NCBI GenBank assembly: GCA_963556495.2 | Contig: OY747703.1 | Coordinates: 34,149,296 to 34,213,295 of the forward strand | DNA: 64,000 nt | Direction: 5' to 3' | Source of the DNA: Valencia hispanica | Taxonomy: Eukaryota; Chordata; Actinopteri; Cyprinodontiformes; Valenciidae | Part shown: positions 21,652-34,880 of the stretch, in pieces | How the letters are laid out: every line of letters begins with the position of its first letter | How positions within the stretch are numbered: the first letter of the stretch is position 1 | Made by a program: the position numbers and the translations under genes | The notes under the pieces: generated by a model | Databases searched by the model: none | What the model was told of the DNA's origin: nothing | What the model saw: only the letters and a program-made list of their open reading frames with translations

Positions 21652-23950
21652 TTATTTATAAGCCCCTTTCAGGACACCCAAGGACACATTACAATAAAAC
21701 AAGCAGCAGACACAGACAATAGAGAAACAATAAAACCACTAATAGATTAAGCAATGAAGTTACAGAGAGTAGGCTATCCTGAACAGGTGAGTTTTGAGTC
21801 TAGTTTTAAAGAGGGGAGGGGAGTCAGTATTTCGGATGTCAGATGGTAGGGAGTTCCAAAGTTTGGGAGCAGAGCAGCTGAAAGCTCAACTTCCCATAGT
21901 GCTGAGGCAGAAAGGGGGCACCGTGAGATGGATGGAAGAGGAGGACCTGAGGGAACGAGGAGGAGGAAACAATTAAAAAAAGATCTGACAGACAGAGAGG
22001 GGCCAGATTATGAATGGCCCTAAACGTATACAGAAGAAGTTTGAAGATAATTCTGAATTTCACTGGGAGTCAGTGAAGTTGATTAAAGACAGGGGTAATG
22101 CTGAAAGGCGGGGGTACTAGTTATAATGTGTGCAGCTGAATTCTGGACCAGTTGGAGTTTATGGAGGGATTTTTGAGGGAGACCAAAGAGAAGAGAATTA
22201 CAGTAGTCTAGATGGGAGATAACAAGATTGTGAACCAGAATGGATGTGGAGTGATGGGAAAGGGACGGACGAAGGTGATTTATATTGCGTACATGAAAAT
22301 AAGCCAACCAAGTGAGGTTATTGATATGTGATTTGAATTATAATGAGCTGTCACGGATAACACTGAAACTTTTGACCTGAGAAAAAGGGTGCACAAGAGC
22401 GTTGTTGATTTTTTGTGAAAACTGATCCACTGTGGATAATATGGTTTTTGTACCGATGAGGAAAATTTTGAAAGTTTGAGGAGAACCAGGATTTAACTTC
22501 AGTTAGGCATTTGATAAGAGATGGAGGTGGGAGGGTGGAGTTGGGTTTACTGGACAGATAAAGCTGGGTGTCATCTGCAAAGCAGTGGAAATGGATATTG
22601 AATTTACGGATGATATTACCAAGAGGCAAGATGTAGATGATAAAGAGAACGGGTCCCAGGACAGAGCCCTGTGGCACACCGGTGGTGAGAGGGGAGGGCT
22701 GGGATCTGAATGACTTAAGTTGAATAAATTGGGTGTGGCTAGAGAGATATAAATAAAACCAGGCTAGATATATTAATGGAGGATAATCTGTTGAGGCAGA
22801 TGGAATGAGAAATAGTGTCAAAAGCTGCACTTAGTCAAGAAGGATGAGAATTGAAAGAAGACCAGAATCAGCAGCCAGCAGAAGGTCGTTAGTGAATTTT
22901 AATAGAAATGTTTCTGTACTATGACGAGGTCGAAAGCCAGACTGAAACCTGCCGTATAGACTATTAAGGGCTAACTGAGAATGGAGCTGGATAGCAACAA
23001 TTTTCTCCAAAATTTTGGATATGAAAGGTAGATTTGAGATTGGATGGAGGTTATTAAAATCATTGAAATCAAAACCACACTTTTTCAATATAGGGGTTAT
23101 AGATGCAGTTTTGAAGCCTGTGGGAACAGTTCCAGAGGTAAGTGAGGAATGAATAATGGCAGATATGAGAGGGAGCAGAGATGGAAGACAGAATTTTATG
23201 AAGTGATGTGAGAAAAGGGTCAAGTTGACATGTGGAGGGTTTGGATTTATGAATGAGGGCAGAGATGTCTGAAGCAGTGGGAAGACCAAAACAGGTAAAT
23301 GACTGGGACTGTGAGAAAAGATCAGTGAAAGTGGAGATTTGATGTTTGAAGCTGAGTTGTTGGTGAATATTTTGGACCTTCGTGTTAAAAACAACATCAA
23401 AGAGTTGCAAGTGTCAGAGGAATAGAGACGAGGTGGAATGACATCAGGAGGTTGAACAAGTTTCTTAAAAGTTGATAAGACAAACCTGGTATTGCCTTCA
23501 TTAGAATGAAAAACATCGGAGTAATATTTGCATTTGGCAAGAGCGATTTTGTGCTTATATATATATATATATATAAAATTTCAACATGAATAGTGAGACC
23601 AGTCTTTTTGTAGAGTCGCTCAAGTTGTCGGCCCTTGGCTTTCATAGTTCTGAGTTCATAAGTACACCATGGTGCAGTACGTACAAAGCGGGTCTTCAAG
23701 GAGCCAAAGAGTCAAGGATCTTGATTAAACTGCTGTTATAGTGAACAACCAGGTCATCAAGAGTGGAGGAGAGGTTCAGAACCAGAGTGTTGTTAACACT
23801 GGCAAAGAGCAAGTCCATATCAATGTCTTTGATGTTCCGAAAAAGGATCAGGCGAGATGGCTTGGTTAGGGAAAGACTGAGGGTAATTTTAAATGAAAGA
23901 AGGAAGTGATCCGTTATGGGGAAGATTAACCACTGTGCAGTTTAGGGGAA
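21602..23950 (-). mobile_element. L2-clade (Maui-like) LINE, 5'-truncated and decayed
   Basis: Read on the minus strand, the element runs from an endonuclease-to-polymerase linker (PSRLILFRNIKDIDMDLLF near 23.8 kb, then LKTRFVRTAPWCTYELR near 23.65 kb) through the reverse transcriptase to a 3' region with [15 protein letters not shown] (about 22.2 kb). It ends in an (ATT)n tail (21602-21648 as AAT on plus), normal for L2. The frame is broken several times. It lies in npnt intron 1, in sense orientation to the gene, just upstream of exon 2. Confidence 0.85.
22351..23400 (-). pseudogene. L2 reverse transcriptase fragments
   Basis: Two minus-strand frames. 22831-23400 carries the fingers and palm entry (ITPILKKCGFDFNDF, NNLHPISNLPFISKILEK, FQSGFRPRHSTET). 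22351-22830 carries TGVPQGSVLGPVLF and FHCFADDTQLYLS. The polymerase box is FADD rather than YADD; F occurs in this position in some L2-type enzymes, so it need not be inactivating by itself. The stop and frame change near 22831 disable the copy. Confidence 0.85.
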
Positions 23951-25499
23951 TGAGACCGGAACAAGTAGAAAATGCTTAGTAAATGCAATACCATTTACAT
24001 AAAATCTGAGGAAAAACGTACATTTTTAGTATTAAAAAATATTTTTAACAATGTCAGTTACCAAATCTACAAAATTTTAAAGGACAATTATATAAAAGAT
24101 GTATTTCAATCACTATAAAAAGGTTGTCAAACCACATTTCCACAGCTTGAATATGGCAAATTATCTTTGCTCCCTGTCAGCAGATGTTTTAGTACATCAA
24201 ATCATGTGGGTTTGTTTGACACCAGACTGGAGATGTGTTCTGAAAGCCTGCCAGACTCGATTGGAATTTAGCTGCACCACCAAGACTCGAATACGTGAAG
24301 CACATCACTGTAGAGATCTAGATTATGAGCTATTCTGACTGCCCTTGAAAATGCAATATTTTCTTCCATTGCCCTTTTCATGACAGCTGAGGATATCTTT
24401 CATGCCACAGAGAGGATGTGCTGGAGTTAGTTTATAAAGAAATAGGTGATTTCCTATTTCTCTAGGAGTTATGATGGCTGGATTTTCTTTTGTTACTGCA
24501 TACTCTGTCCAGCTCAGAGTAGGAAAATAGCTTCCTGGCAGATACTACAAGTGGATTACCATTTTATCTACACCCTGAAGAGACAAAGAAATGTGTCCTT
24601 TTAAGGATATTGAAGAAATTCCAAGCCTCTTATTTTGAGAGCTGGTATGGGATTTTAGTAGAATCATGCTAAAAATGAGAAGAATAGGTCATTTCTTTCC
24701 AAATAAGGACATACCAATTAACTTTTATTAAAGCATGGAGCTTTTTTGTAAATGTTTAAGAACAAATAAAATGAAAACAAACAATATCTGGTTTAATTCT
24801 TAAGAAAATATAAGAATTTGCTAAGCACAGAAGAATCTTTAAGTACACCACTGTGTGAACGCTTGGGGTTTTAGTCAGAATTCTAGGCACATCCTTTGCT
24901 GCTATCCTTGCCCGTTAGTGCCTCTATGCCAAGATGAGGAAATGCTAATGCTTGTTCCTGCTGCCAGTCACGTCAGAAGAGTAAAAAAACAGATGGATGC
25001 TAAGTGAGAGTGGCATATACAGCGAAAATGTTTGCCCACTGCCTGGCAGAAAGGAAGGCAGCCAGTCAAACCGACTGGGGACAGGAGCACATAAAAGAAG
25101 AAAATGAAATAAGAGAAAGGTAAGCAAATAAAAATAAATATTAAATAGTATGCATGTATGAAGATACAAAATGAGAGAAAATTAACAAAACAAAAGGACA
25201 AAATTTATCAGTACAGTAAAAAAAAAACCAAGAGGGAAATTGAGTAAATGCTGTTTGATTTGGTTTTGGTATGCAAACTGAAGGCTAACGGTCATCTAAT
25301 GTGTTTGAAATGTCTCATGTATTCATTCATGGGTGTAAATGAGCTTAATACCAATTATAATACGCTCACATATCAGGTGTAAAGATATATTGCTTTTTGG
25401 ATGCACTTCTTCCTGGATAAGCTGCTCTTCAATTATGTAATTGTTGTTCTTTTCATCTGTATTGTGTTAAAATATATCAATATTGCTTGGTGTGTGTGG
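23951..25499. other. npnt intron 1, nothing recognised
   Basis: AT-rich intronic sequence without supportable features. Confidence 0.5.
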
Positions 25500-25625
25500 T
25501 TCCCCAGTGCTGGCTTATGCTTTGTCTGGAAACTAGGTACTCCGTATTCCACCCACAGTACAAAAAATCTACGTTAGGTCGATTGGCTATGCTAAATTGC
25601 CTTTAGATATGATTGTTTGTGTAAT
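25500..25625 (+). repeat. Degenerate SINE-like repeat fragment
   Basis: GGTACTCCGTATTCCACCC, ACAGTACAAAAAATCTACG and GGCTATGCTAAATTGCC follow, with substitutions, the order of the middle part of the abundant fish repeat whose fuller copy is at 34596-34880. Confidence 0.45.
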
Positions 25626-26879
25626 TTTAAATCCAAAGCAGGGAAATAATACCAATAGAGTTGCACATAAATATTTATTTCGGAAGCACACGCAAGTTAC
25701 CAGTATCAAGAATACCAAGGTTTTAAAAAGTTACAGTTATAAAACTGCTAAAGTTATTTTTCATACCATTTTTCACAGTTAAAAGTACTTTTGAGAAGAT
25801 GCCAGAAAAAGGGCGGCAGTCATCAGAATTTTCTCCAGCTGTTTAAAACAAAGTAGAACTACGCTACTCTTCTCCCACTTGTTGCTGTGCATAGCCAATC
25901 AGCTTGCTGAAAGAGGACTGTTATACTTTTACGTTGATTCCAACAAAAGCAAATTCAAGTTTTTAGAAGCTAAAGGAGTTGCACGCATTTCTCTTAACGC
26001 TTTACACTGATTTAATTGTACAGTTACCATTCTAAGAGTGGCATGTCTGTAAAGAAGCCCAGTGTTACTCAATAAGAAGAAAACACAAAAGAAAGCATAA
26101 TATTCTGCAAAATAAGCCTGTTTACTTTGTAAAGGATCTATGCCGTATTTTCTCAGACTTTTGACATTTATCCAAAATACAGCATATTTTTAAAACAATC
26201 TACTGTTTCAACAGACACTAAACTTAATTGACTTCTTACTACTTGCAAATGAAGCAGATTTTGATTTTCAAAACATCTTCAGCTGAAAGAAATTCAATGG
26301 CCAATCTTTCCCATGACTACATGACATAGCTGACTGTATACAGTGTGAAAGCACTCAACCATTGTTTTCTCACTGTCATTATGTGTGCCTGTGTATTAAA
26401 ATCAGAATACATTTTTTTTTACAAGTTTATAAGGCTATTATAACTGTAAAAATCACAGCAGTTGGAATAATTGCTTCATGTTTTAATTAACACGGATTAC
26501 ATCATGTTATAATTTATTCTATGTGTTTAAACTCTGAAACCATGTTATTTTTTAAATCAACATTGTCATACTATTAAAGTCTTATATTGCACAGTGCTTT
26601 TCATTTTGTCTGATTCAAAATACTGTACGGTATACAACTGAATCAATTCAAATTTGAGATGTTGGTCTAAAAAAAACCATTAACGTAAACTTTGTCTTGG
26701 GTTTTTATAAAATTCTGATATTTTCTCAAGCCATAAAAAACTAAAACACTGATGAAGGAAACCATTCACTCATTTGCATCTGACTATAAAGGAATACTGA
26801 GGTCACTTACTTCAATGTAAAATTGAGAAGACAATAAAAAATAAAGCTGTAATTAAACAATGCAGATCAACTAAAAGAG
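25626..26879. other. npnt intron 1, nothing recognised
   Basis: AT-rich intronic sequence without supportable features. Ends at the 5' truncation point of the L2 copy. Confidence 0.5.
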
Positions 26880-28215
26880 CAGGCATGTCTAGAAGACATA
26901 AAAACATGGATGAGCCTAAACTTTTTGCCCTTAAATTCTGACGAGACAGAAGTTGCCATCTTTGGACCAAAATCTCCAAAAAAAAGAAACTGATTAGTCA
27001 ATCACTTCATCTGGATGGTATTAAATTGACCTCCAGTAATAACGCAAAAGAACCTCTGCGTTATTTTTGACCGAGACATGACATTCAGATCCCATATTAA
27101 ACAGCTTTCTAGAATGTCCTTCTTTCACCTTCAGAATATTGCTAAAATCCAGGAGTGATGCTGAGAAACTAGTCCATGCATTTGTTACCTCAAGGCTGGA
27201 CTACTGTAATTCTTTACTATCAGGTAGTCCACAAAATGGCATTAAAAGCCTTCAGTTGATCCAAAATGCGGCAGCAAGAGTTCTGATGAATATTAAAAAG
27301 AGAGATCACATTTCTCCTGTTTTAGCTTCCCTTCATTGGCTCCCTGTTAAATCCAGAATAGAATAGAATAGAGCCTCCTTCTTACATACAAAGCCCTTAA
27401 TAATCAAGCTCCATCATACATCAGAGATCTGATTGTTCCATATGTTCCTAACAGAGAACTTCACTCTCAGACTGCAGGTTTACTGGTGGTTCCTAGGATT
27501 TCTAAATGAAGAATGGGAGGCAGATCGTTTAGTTATCAGGCTCCTCTCCTGTGGAACCAGCTCTCAGTTTTAGTTCGTGAGGCAGAAACTCTGTTCACTT
27601 TTAAGACCAGGTTTAAAACGTTACTTTTTGATAAAGCTTGTGGTTAGAGCGGTTATCCTGAGCTATCTCTGTAGTTATGCTGCTATAGGCTCCTGGAGGA
27701 CAGACAGAGCACCTTTCTTCACTCTGCTGCTTTCTTTTCTCCTACTCTCTAGTTGCGTCAACTGGGATATTGGTATCGGTGGCTGAACATCCTGTGTCCT
27801 GTTATCAGCTTTTTACTTTCTTTAATATAGAAAGTTCTCTTATATCAGATCTTCTCTTCTTTCTGTGTTTCTGCTCTGTCTTCTCAAACCACCAGTTGGT
27901 CGTGGCAGATGGCCGCTCTTACTGAGCCTGGTTCTGTTGGAGGTTTCTTCCTGTTAAAGGGGAGTTTTTCCTCTCCACTGCCGCTACATGCTTGCTCAGT
28001 ATGAGGGATTGCTGAAGGTTTGCTGTGATTGGAAAGTCTGCATCAACGGGGCCCAACCTCATGGCAAATGAGTGATTCCATAAATAGGAAATTCTTTAAC
28101 TGATTGGAATGTTTGTATAAATGTATTGAAATGACTTCTTGTTAAGTGCCTTGAGATGACATCTGTTGTGAATTGGCACTATATAAATAAAACTGAACTG
28201 AATTGAATTGAATGA
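26880..28215 (+). mobile_element. L2-clade LINE 3' half
   Basis: Plus-strand translation in shifting frames gives LEDIKTWMSLNFLPLNSDETE and EVAIFGP (about 26.9 kb), then [25 protein letters not shown] and SPVLASLHWLPVKSR (27139-27366), the conserved C-terminal region of L2 polymerases. The 3' UTR includes TCTTCCTGTTAAAGGGGAGT and ends GTGAATTGGCACTATATAAA with a (TGAAT)n tail at about 28195-28215. 5'-truncated, with stop codons. Confidence 0.85.
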
Positions 28216-28469
28216 AAACAGCTTTCATTTCGTGTGCAAAGGTCATGAAAATTACCCAACAATGATCCTAATTATTGTAGGTGACCTCAAAAATCATATC
28301 AATTGCAAATGAAAATAATAAGTAACACAAAGGAATTTCAGGGGCCGATTTAGTCTTGGGACTACATTGTGACAAAACATTGCTTTAAGCCGCCACTTCA
28401 AGGCGCAAAGACATGAAACAGTGCCTTCAAAAGCCACCTAAAAGTTTACAAAACTGTCATCAGACAAGA

Positions 28470-28720
28470 CGGTGTATTTTGCTCAGTATGAGGGATTGCT
28501 GTGGTTGGAAGTCTGCATCAAAGGGACACAACCTCAAGTCAATGACTCGATGCAATCTGCTGGGATTCCTTAAATAGGAAACTAACTAAAACTTTAAAGT
28601 AATTGGAATGCTTGTATGAATGTATTAAAATTATTTTTATTGTAAAGTGCCTTGAGGTGACATCTGTTGTGAATCGGAACTATATAAATAAACTGGATTG
28701 AAATTATTAGGGCAGAGATG
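28470..28720 (+). mobile_element. L2 LINE 3' tail only
   Basis: A second copy of the tail region seen at 27.98-28.2 kb: GCTCAGTATGAGGGATTGC, then CCTTGAGGTGACATCTGTTG and ACTATATAAATAAACTGG. It starts in the 3' UTR, so it is a short 5'-truncated insertion, or a duplication of the neighbouring tail. Confidence 0.75.
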
Positions 28721-30946
28721 ATATGTTGACATATGAAGAGTACAGGATTATTGAATCAAACGTCTAATGGTTCTCTAAAATCCTACTTCATTATCAATGA
28801 ATATGGCATCCTGTTTCATGTTACCACGGCTACTTTGATAAACTGATGGCTTCATGCAATTCACTGGATTTTAGTTTTAGCAAATGAAACACCACCATGT
28901 CAAATGGGGTCCTTATTTGACCTTTTACAGATGAAAAGGTAAGAACTAATCAAAGTCAATAGTGGGAACCGTTAGTGGACACTGCACATTAAAGATGAAC
29001 AGCTTGTCCTTTGTGATTTTCTACCGAATGAAAAACGGGAATATCAATTTGACGCTAGTATAATACCTACTTTTATTACTCTGAAGGCCTGAATAATGTT
29101 CCAAAATTGGACTAAAGCCTTGAGGGAACTCAAGCAGATAATTATTACCCTTCACGCATGATGCGTGACACCTCCTCTCAAGTACAGTCAAAAAGACAAG
29201 CTTCTTTCCTGAGAGCCTGATGATAATGTGGATACTATTGTAATTTCATTGTATTGCTAAGAAATACACAGCAGGCCAATCTTTCTTTTTAGACAGTAAA
29301 GAGTTGTCAATGCATCACCCACAGAAGAGAGATTAGCTTGATAATCACGACCATAAAAGTATACGGTCTGTATTCAGTGTAATGATGATCTAATCAATGT
29401 CTCATCCATCCATAGAATACCCCGAAGCATAAAAAGACCAGCTGGTTTGTTCTTGTGCACATCCATGAACATTACATGTCGCAGTTGTAGCGTCGCAACG
29501 TGGGAGACTTGTTTAAACCTGCCGAGCTCAGCTGAGGGCTTGCAGGAGTTGTTAATGTGTCACACAGTTTTTAATTAACCACCTGTGCTGAATGCCCCGC
29601 CAACTCTGCACACACACAGCCAAGACCACAAGACCATCACATTAACACGAAGCACCATGGGGCCGCACGACAATTATGGGGCAAAAGATTTATACTAAGG
29701 TGAGAAATACGATGGCTAATATAATGAATGTTCTGTAAAAGGGTGAATATTTGTTGAGTGAAAACCTGGCTGGGTAGTGCAACACTGTATTATAATGCTT
29801 TGTTGGCACTTTCGATGAAAAAAAAAAAGGTATTTGACTTCAATCCAGGGCTCGTTTTGAGGCTCATGCTGAAATAATGATAAAACAAATACCTTGCCAT
29901 ATTTCACCAACAGGAATTCCAATGAGTGCATCAAGAGTTAAATACTGACAACATCAAAGCCTAATGTCCAGGTTACAATTAAAGCCTGTTTGTTATGAAA
30001 ACAAGTTCTAAGATGATGTGTTTTCGACTGTCTGAATCTTTTCACCAAAGCACCTCAAACATTTCTTACAGCTTGATCCTACCCTTGTATTCAGCTTTTT
30101 TTGTATACAATTACTGTGTAAACGAAGTTAAACCACAAAAAATATATTTGTCAAACTATACCTGCAATCACATGCTCTAATACAATCTAGGAAACTACTC
30201 TTAAACCATGATCTTTAACTGACATTAACTGTTTTCTCAAGGTTCCTTCAAAATGCCCTTGTAGAGCTTTAGATCTTGTCTAAATACTCTTATTCCATGC
30301 AGGTCTAGTCTCAAGGTGTCCAAATATAAGAAGCATCTGACTTTGCGAGTTGGTATGCTCAAAATGATTTGTCTGAAGATCTTCCATTACTTCCCAAAGT
30401 CCTTTTCGAGGTTCATGATCTTATTTTGCAATTTTAGAAAATCAGAAAGCTCTAAAATGACCCATATTTAGGGCTAATTTTAAACATAGATTATTGATGG
30501 TTTCAAACCTTAAACATGGACCTGTCCTTTAATGTGTAAATGGCCTTCATCGTGAGACAGTATTGGGACTAGAGTGATAGACTGATGACATTTTTTGTCC
30601 CTCTAAGCCTGAAGGAGGTGTTTTAAAAATAGTAGAATCAAATTCATTATAAAACGTAGCACTGAATTGACGAACTTTTTTTTTAATTTTTATATATCTC
30701 TTTATATAGGCCTAAAAATATATTTTTATTTATAAAAGTAGGATAAACCTTAATTTCGTAAACTGTACTTTCGTTGTTTTACTACACTAATACATTATAA
30801 GTTGTAATACGTTGTACGTTTCAACTTGTAATATATTTCACGCATTTATACAGTCAATGCACGTAATAAGAAAAAAAGAGACTGATGAACCGAGCTGTAA
30901 AGAACATGTTTTTTCGTGGTGGACCAGTCGCTGATGCCAGAAAGTA
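28721..30946. other. npnt intron 1, nothing recognised
   Basis: Mixed composition. No repeat or coding segment could be named. ATGATGCGTGAC-type short palindromes near 29158 are not remarkable. Confidence 0.5.
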
Positions 30947-31039
30947 AAAAAAAAAAAAAAAAAATTTGACGTCTGGATTTTGTCCTCAATCACCCATCAG
31001 GAAGGTGGTCTTTGTATCAGGATCCACCTACTACTCCAG

Positions 31040-31330
31040 GTCGTTCTCCTTCCAGGTAACAGCCTGTGCGGCGGTCCTCGCTCGCTTCTCATAACAGAGG
31101 TGAAACGGTACTCACAGGCGAGGTAGCGCGAGGCTACCTGTCTGCCGCTCGCAGTTTTGTTAGTGACGTGTGCGCAAGTCATCGCTCACGGTGTTCCGGC
31201 CAGTGGGTTTTGCTGTCCTGCCTCAGCTCCTTTCATGTGCAGCCTAACAAAGCAGCGGATTGCTGCGCTCCTCCTCCCGACTCATCCAGACAAGTTCAGT
31301 TTTTCTCTTGGAGCTTCACAGAGGGAAAAC
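31040..31330 (-). promoter_or_regulatory. CpG island inside npnt intron 1, candidate alternative promoter or exon
   Basis: About 18 CpG dinucleotides fall in roughly 230 bases (31070-31285) inside an intron that is otherwise CpG-poor and AT-rich. Read in the direction of npnt, a candidate first exon would end at 31116 before a donor matching GTGAGTACC. No recognisable protein is encoded in any frame. It is flanked by an 18-nt A run (about 30947-30964) on one side and by AT-rich sequence on the other. It could be an alternative promoter, a noncoding RNA start, or a GC-rich piece of an unrecognised repeat. Confidence 0.35.
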
Positions 31331-31639
31331 AAATGCAAACAAAACACACCAAATCCACACAAACTAACCATGCAAAATAAATACAAAAATATACAAATAT
31401 TTCCCACTGAGAAGCACATACGCATTAGTTAGCCTATATTCTCAATGTTTACAGAGCAGTCCCTGCAAAGATGTTAGTTAAACTATAGAAGAGGCTATAG
31501 GATTAGTGTGTGTCTGACAGGGTGGGGGGCGTGGCATCACGATGGTGGCTCTCCATTGTGATGTCGGTCAGCAATCACAACCTAGTGCATTCAAGGAACG
31601 TTCGAAATGTATGGTGACTTCAAAAACGTAGGACATTTA

Positions 31640-31722
31640 AAACTTATGACAAAAAACCCCACTGAAAATTATGACCAAAAAACCCCACTGAAAATTATGA
31701 CCAAGAAACCCCACTGAAAATA
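31640..31722. repeat. Three-copy 26-bp tandem repeat
   Basis: The unit ATGACCAAAAAACCCC followed by ACTGAAAATT occurs three times in a row with single-base differences (ACAAAAAACCCC, ACCAAAAAACCCC, ACCAAGAAACCCC). Confidence 0.85.
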
Positions 31723-31804
31723 ATACCATAAGCAATTAACTTCTGTTTAATGGCAGTTGGCAAGAAACATTTGATGCATGCTAAGTATACCCTACCTATT
31801 TTTA

Positions 31805-32105
31805 CAAAGTACTAAAAAACAAATAACTTTATTATCTGTACTAATTTTGCCTTCTTGATATATCTCAACAACAAAAATGTTCCCCAGAACTTTACATTTT
31901 GTTTAAAAGGTCTTTGATGTCCAGTTGCAATTTGATATCTTGTAAATGTACCAGGTTTCTCAACAGTATACTTCAGGCAAAGTAATATAACATGTTCCAC
32001 TGTCTCTTCATGAAGACAGAAGTCACATTTACCTGTAGCATGTTTCTCCTGTTTAAATAATGTATTGTTTAACCCTTGTAATCCTAATCTAAATATCATT
32101 GTTTC
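31805..32105 (-). pseudogene. LINE ORF2 C-terminus with CCHC finger
   Basis: The minus-strand translation MIFRLGLQGLNNTLF, then GKCDFCLHEETVEHVILLC, gives C-x2-C-x7-H-x4-C, the C-terminal zinc finger seen after the RNase H or polymerase region of I/Nimb-type LINEs. The open stretch is 95 codons. Only this 3' fragment is present, consistent with 5' truncation. The adjacent 32140-32400 (TGACGTCATCTGGCGAC...) looks repetitive but is not assigned. Confidence 0.65.
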
Positions 32106-32400
32106 CTCCTTTCTGTTTCATTCGTCATCACGTCTTGACATAATCATTATGCAAATTAGCGTATGACGTCATCTGGCGACATCTACCGACTTTCTGTGGT
32201 AACTTCAGCTACTTTCTGTCTGAGACAGTTGGCAACACTGGGTAGCAGGGCTCTATGGAGTTTGAAATGTGGGAAAGGGGAAAGGTGGACGGAATCGCAG
32301 AATTTAACAAACAAAATGGAATACACATTTAAACGCTGTTCCTGTAGTATTTTGGCGACTGCAACTTTTGTACCGGTTGCTACCTATTAGGCGAGGGTTG

Positions 32401-33764
32401 GGTCGGCCCTCCTCTCCACAGAATAAACCGGCCAGTCATGGCGCAAGACCTACTGAAACACAGACGTTCTCCAAATAATAGGAAAAAAAACTCGAAGCTT
32501 AGCGCAAGGGTCAGGGCTAACGGTGTTTATGAATTGGGAAAAGAACCCTTCTATAAATTCTGTCAGCTCACAGGCTGCAAGGTCTACAGCAACATGAGCT
32601 AAACACAAAAACACAGACAGTCATGTAGTTCATTGGAGTCTGGGACAGAGTTAGGAAATAAAAATGAACAAAGGTCCTGATCATTATAGAAGTGAGCACA
32701 AGGATTTACTGTTTCCAGGTGTCTTTATGAGACATGGTTTAATGCTGAGTTCAGCTCAAGTATTTTAAAATGGAGATTTTCTTTTATAAAATGTAGAAAA
32801 GATGAGATTCTTTGTTTTGCACGTTTTAGTTCTTTAAAAATGGGAATTGATGGGAATTGACCCCAGCACAGTTGTTTATGAAAATATTAGTGAATCACAG
32901 TAAATGTGGGTCTTCTTGGCTATTGATTTCTTAAATTACTTTCATTCATTACATAATTATACACTTATTGGTTAACTGAATTCAGAATAAAAAGGGAAAA
33001 AGTAGAATTTTGGAAAAATGAAACAGAATATGGAAAATAATCAAATGGATTTAATAATAAACAATAAATATATTTCTTTGAAAAGGAATAAGCTGATGAA
33101 GCTGATAAGTAAAAAATGTTTGCAGTTTAAAAAAGGTTTTGAATGTTACTTATTCTAAAAAGGCACATCCCAGTGAATCATTTGAACTTTTTCTCTTCTG
33201 ATTTTCAGAGACTGAGCAGTGTTGATTAAATGTGACTATTTGAGTTAATAAACTTAACTTGGAAACAGTGTTACGACTTAAAACAATAGAATGAGCTGCA
33301 ACAGCTTAAAATTGAAGTTGACAGAAAACTTTTGAGAACCACTGCTTTAATTGAAGAGTTGGGGTTATTGAACTGAACATCAAAAAAATTGAAGCAGAGT
33401 AGTGACGGAATAGCCAATGGGTGACTGAAATAATTTCTATTTCTATTGTGGCAGCTCTGGTACATAAACTAGTGGGTTCAGCCTGTTCTGAGACCTTGAA
33501 TTCCCCTTCCATTTTTATTTTCCCTTCTTATATTAAAGTAGGTATTAGCAAATTTTAAGAATTCTCAGGAATAGACAAATTCTTTACTGTTATCATTTTG
33601 GACAATATTTTCAAGCCTTCTGGTAGTTATGCTTTTGCCAAATAAAACTATGATGAAAATATGTATGTGATAATTTTTGTATGCATCAAAAACTAAACAC
33701 AAACTCATTTAGATTGATGATAACTATAACGTAAATAGTAGACAATTTTACTAGGGAATAAAAA
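32401..33764. other. npnt intron 1, nothing recognised
   Basis: AT-rich, with short random-looking ORFs. Confidence 0.5.
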
Positions 33765-33895
33765 TCCATCCATTATCTATACTCACTTATCCATGCAAGG
33801 TCACAGGGACATGAGGGATGGGAAAGGCATGTTAGTGGCTATCAGTAGCAGGCATTCGGTGAAAGGCTAAATACACTGGACAAGCTGCCACTGAG
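33765..33895 (-). repeat. Degenerate SINE-like repeat fragment
   Basis: AATCCATCCATTATCTATAC, CACTTATCCATGCAAGG and ACACTGGACAAGCTGCC follow the reverse complement of the abundant repeat's 3' part. Confidence 0.45.
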
Positions 33896-34595
33896 ACTTA
33901 GTTCTCCTGGGCACTAAGAAGTAAATAACTGTATACGCCCAGCAAAAGGTGGGGGTCTTCTGTCTCCAGTGAAGATTCTCTCCCACAGTATGCAGCGAGA
34001 TGCTTATTGAATGCTTGCATATTGGACATATTGGAACATTTTTTCACAGCAGTTGGAACAATGGTAGGTAGCACAAACACAATAAAGTTGAAGAGACATT
34101 AGGAACCAGGCTGCCTTAGGATCAATGAACAGGTACAGAGGCAAAATTGCTTTAATATCATATCCTGAACTACTGTGAGATTTTAAACAGCTATGAACTG
34201 AAAGAATGGCTATGGTGTTAATGTTAGAGCAGTAGGTGTTATCTACCAGCAGCTCCTTTGTCTATTGAGCTACATGAGGCTGATCCCAATCGATCCAAAC
34301 TGTATAAGGTCTAGTCTTCCCAGGACAATTGACCCTGGTTTTCTTTGGTAGCAAGTCCAGATGAATATGTTTTCTTTCACATTTTCAGTCAGCTTCCTGC
34401 ACTTCAGCTGTCAGGAGAGTTCCAGGGAGCTGTCAGGTCCATGTAGCCTTCTAGTAGCAAACCAAGGAGGACAGGTGCACAGGATTACTCCTCACTGTGG
34501 TAAAGATGATTTTTTTTTATGAGCCAATAAATTAATTGTAAGGACATTTTATAAGGACAGCTCAGTTCACAGAGAAGATTCAAAGAATAGGATTA

Positions 34596-34880
34596 CTTCA
34601 TGGCAGCACTGTGGTGCAGTTGTTAGCACTGAGGCCTTGCAGCAAGGTAATCTTGGGTTTAGATCCAGGCTGGGCCTTTCTGTGGACAGATTAGATGAAC
34701 TCCCAGTGCATGTGTGGGTTCAGCTAGTGAACTCAGACCTCCTCCCCAAAACATGCATGTTAGGTTAATTTCTGTGTTTAACTGTCTATGTGCACGTCTG
34801 TCTGTGCTATGTGTCTCTGTGTTGCCTTGTGATGGACTGTGACCTGTTCGTGGTTTAACCCACCAATCACCCTCCGAGGG
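34596..34880 (+). repeat. SINE-like repeat, most complete copy in the window
   Basis: Begins GGCAGCACTGTGGTGCAG and TTGTTAGCACTGAGGCC (tRNA-like A-box look), passes through CAGGCTGGGCCTTTCTGTG and ATGCATGTTAGGTTAATTTC, and reaches GATGGACTGTGACCTG. This is the standard order of a highly abundant fish dispersed repeat. Family assignment needs a repeat library. Confidence 0.6.

Noticed and set aside
31640..31722. Tandem 26-bp units as a possible regulatory array
   Set aside because: Only three directly adjacent copies without recognisable protein-binding motif; a small minisatellite is enough to explain it.
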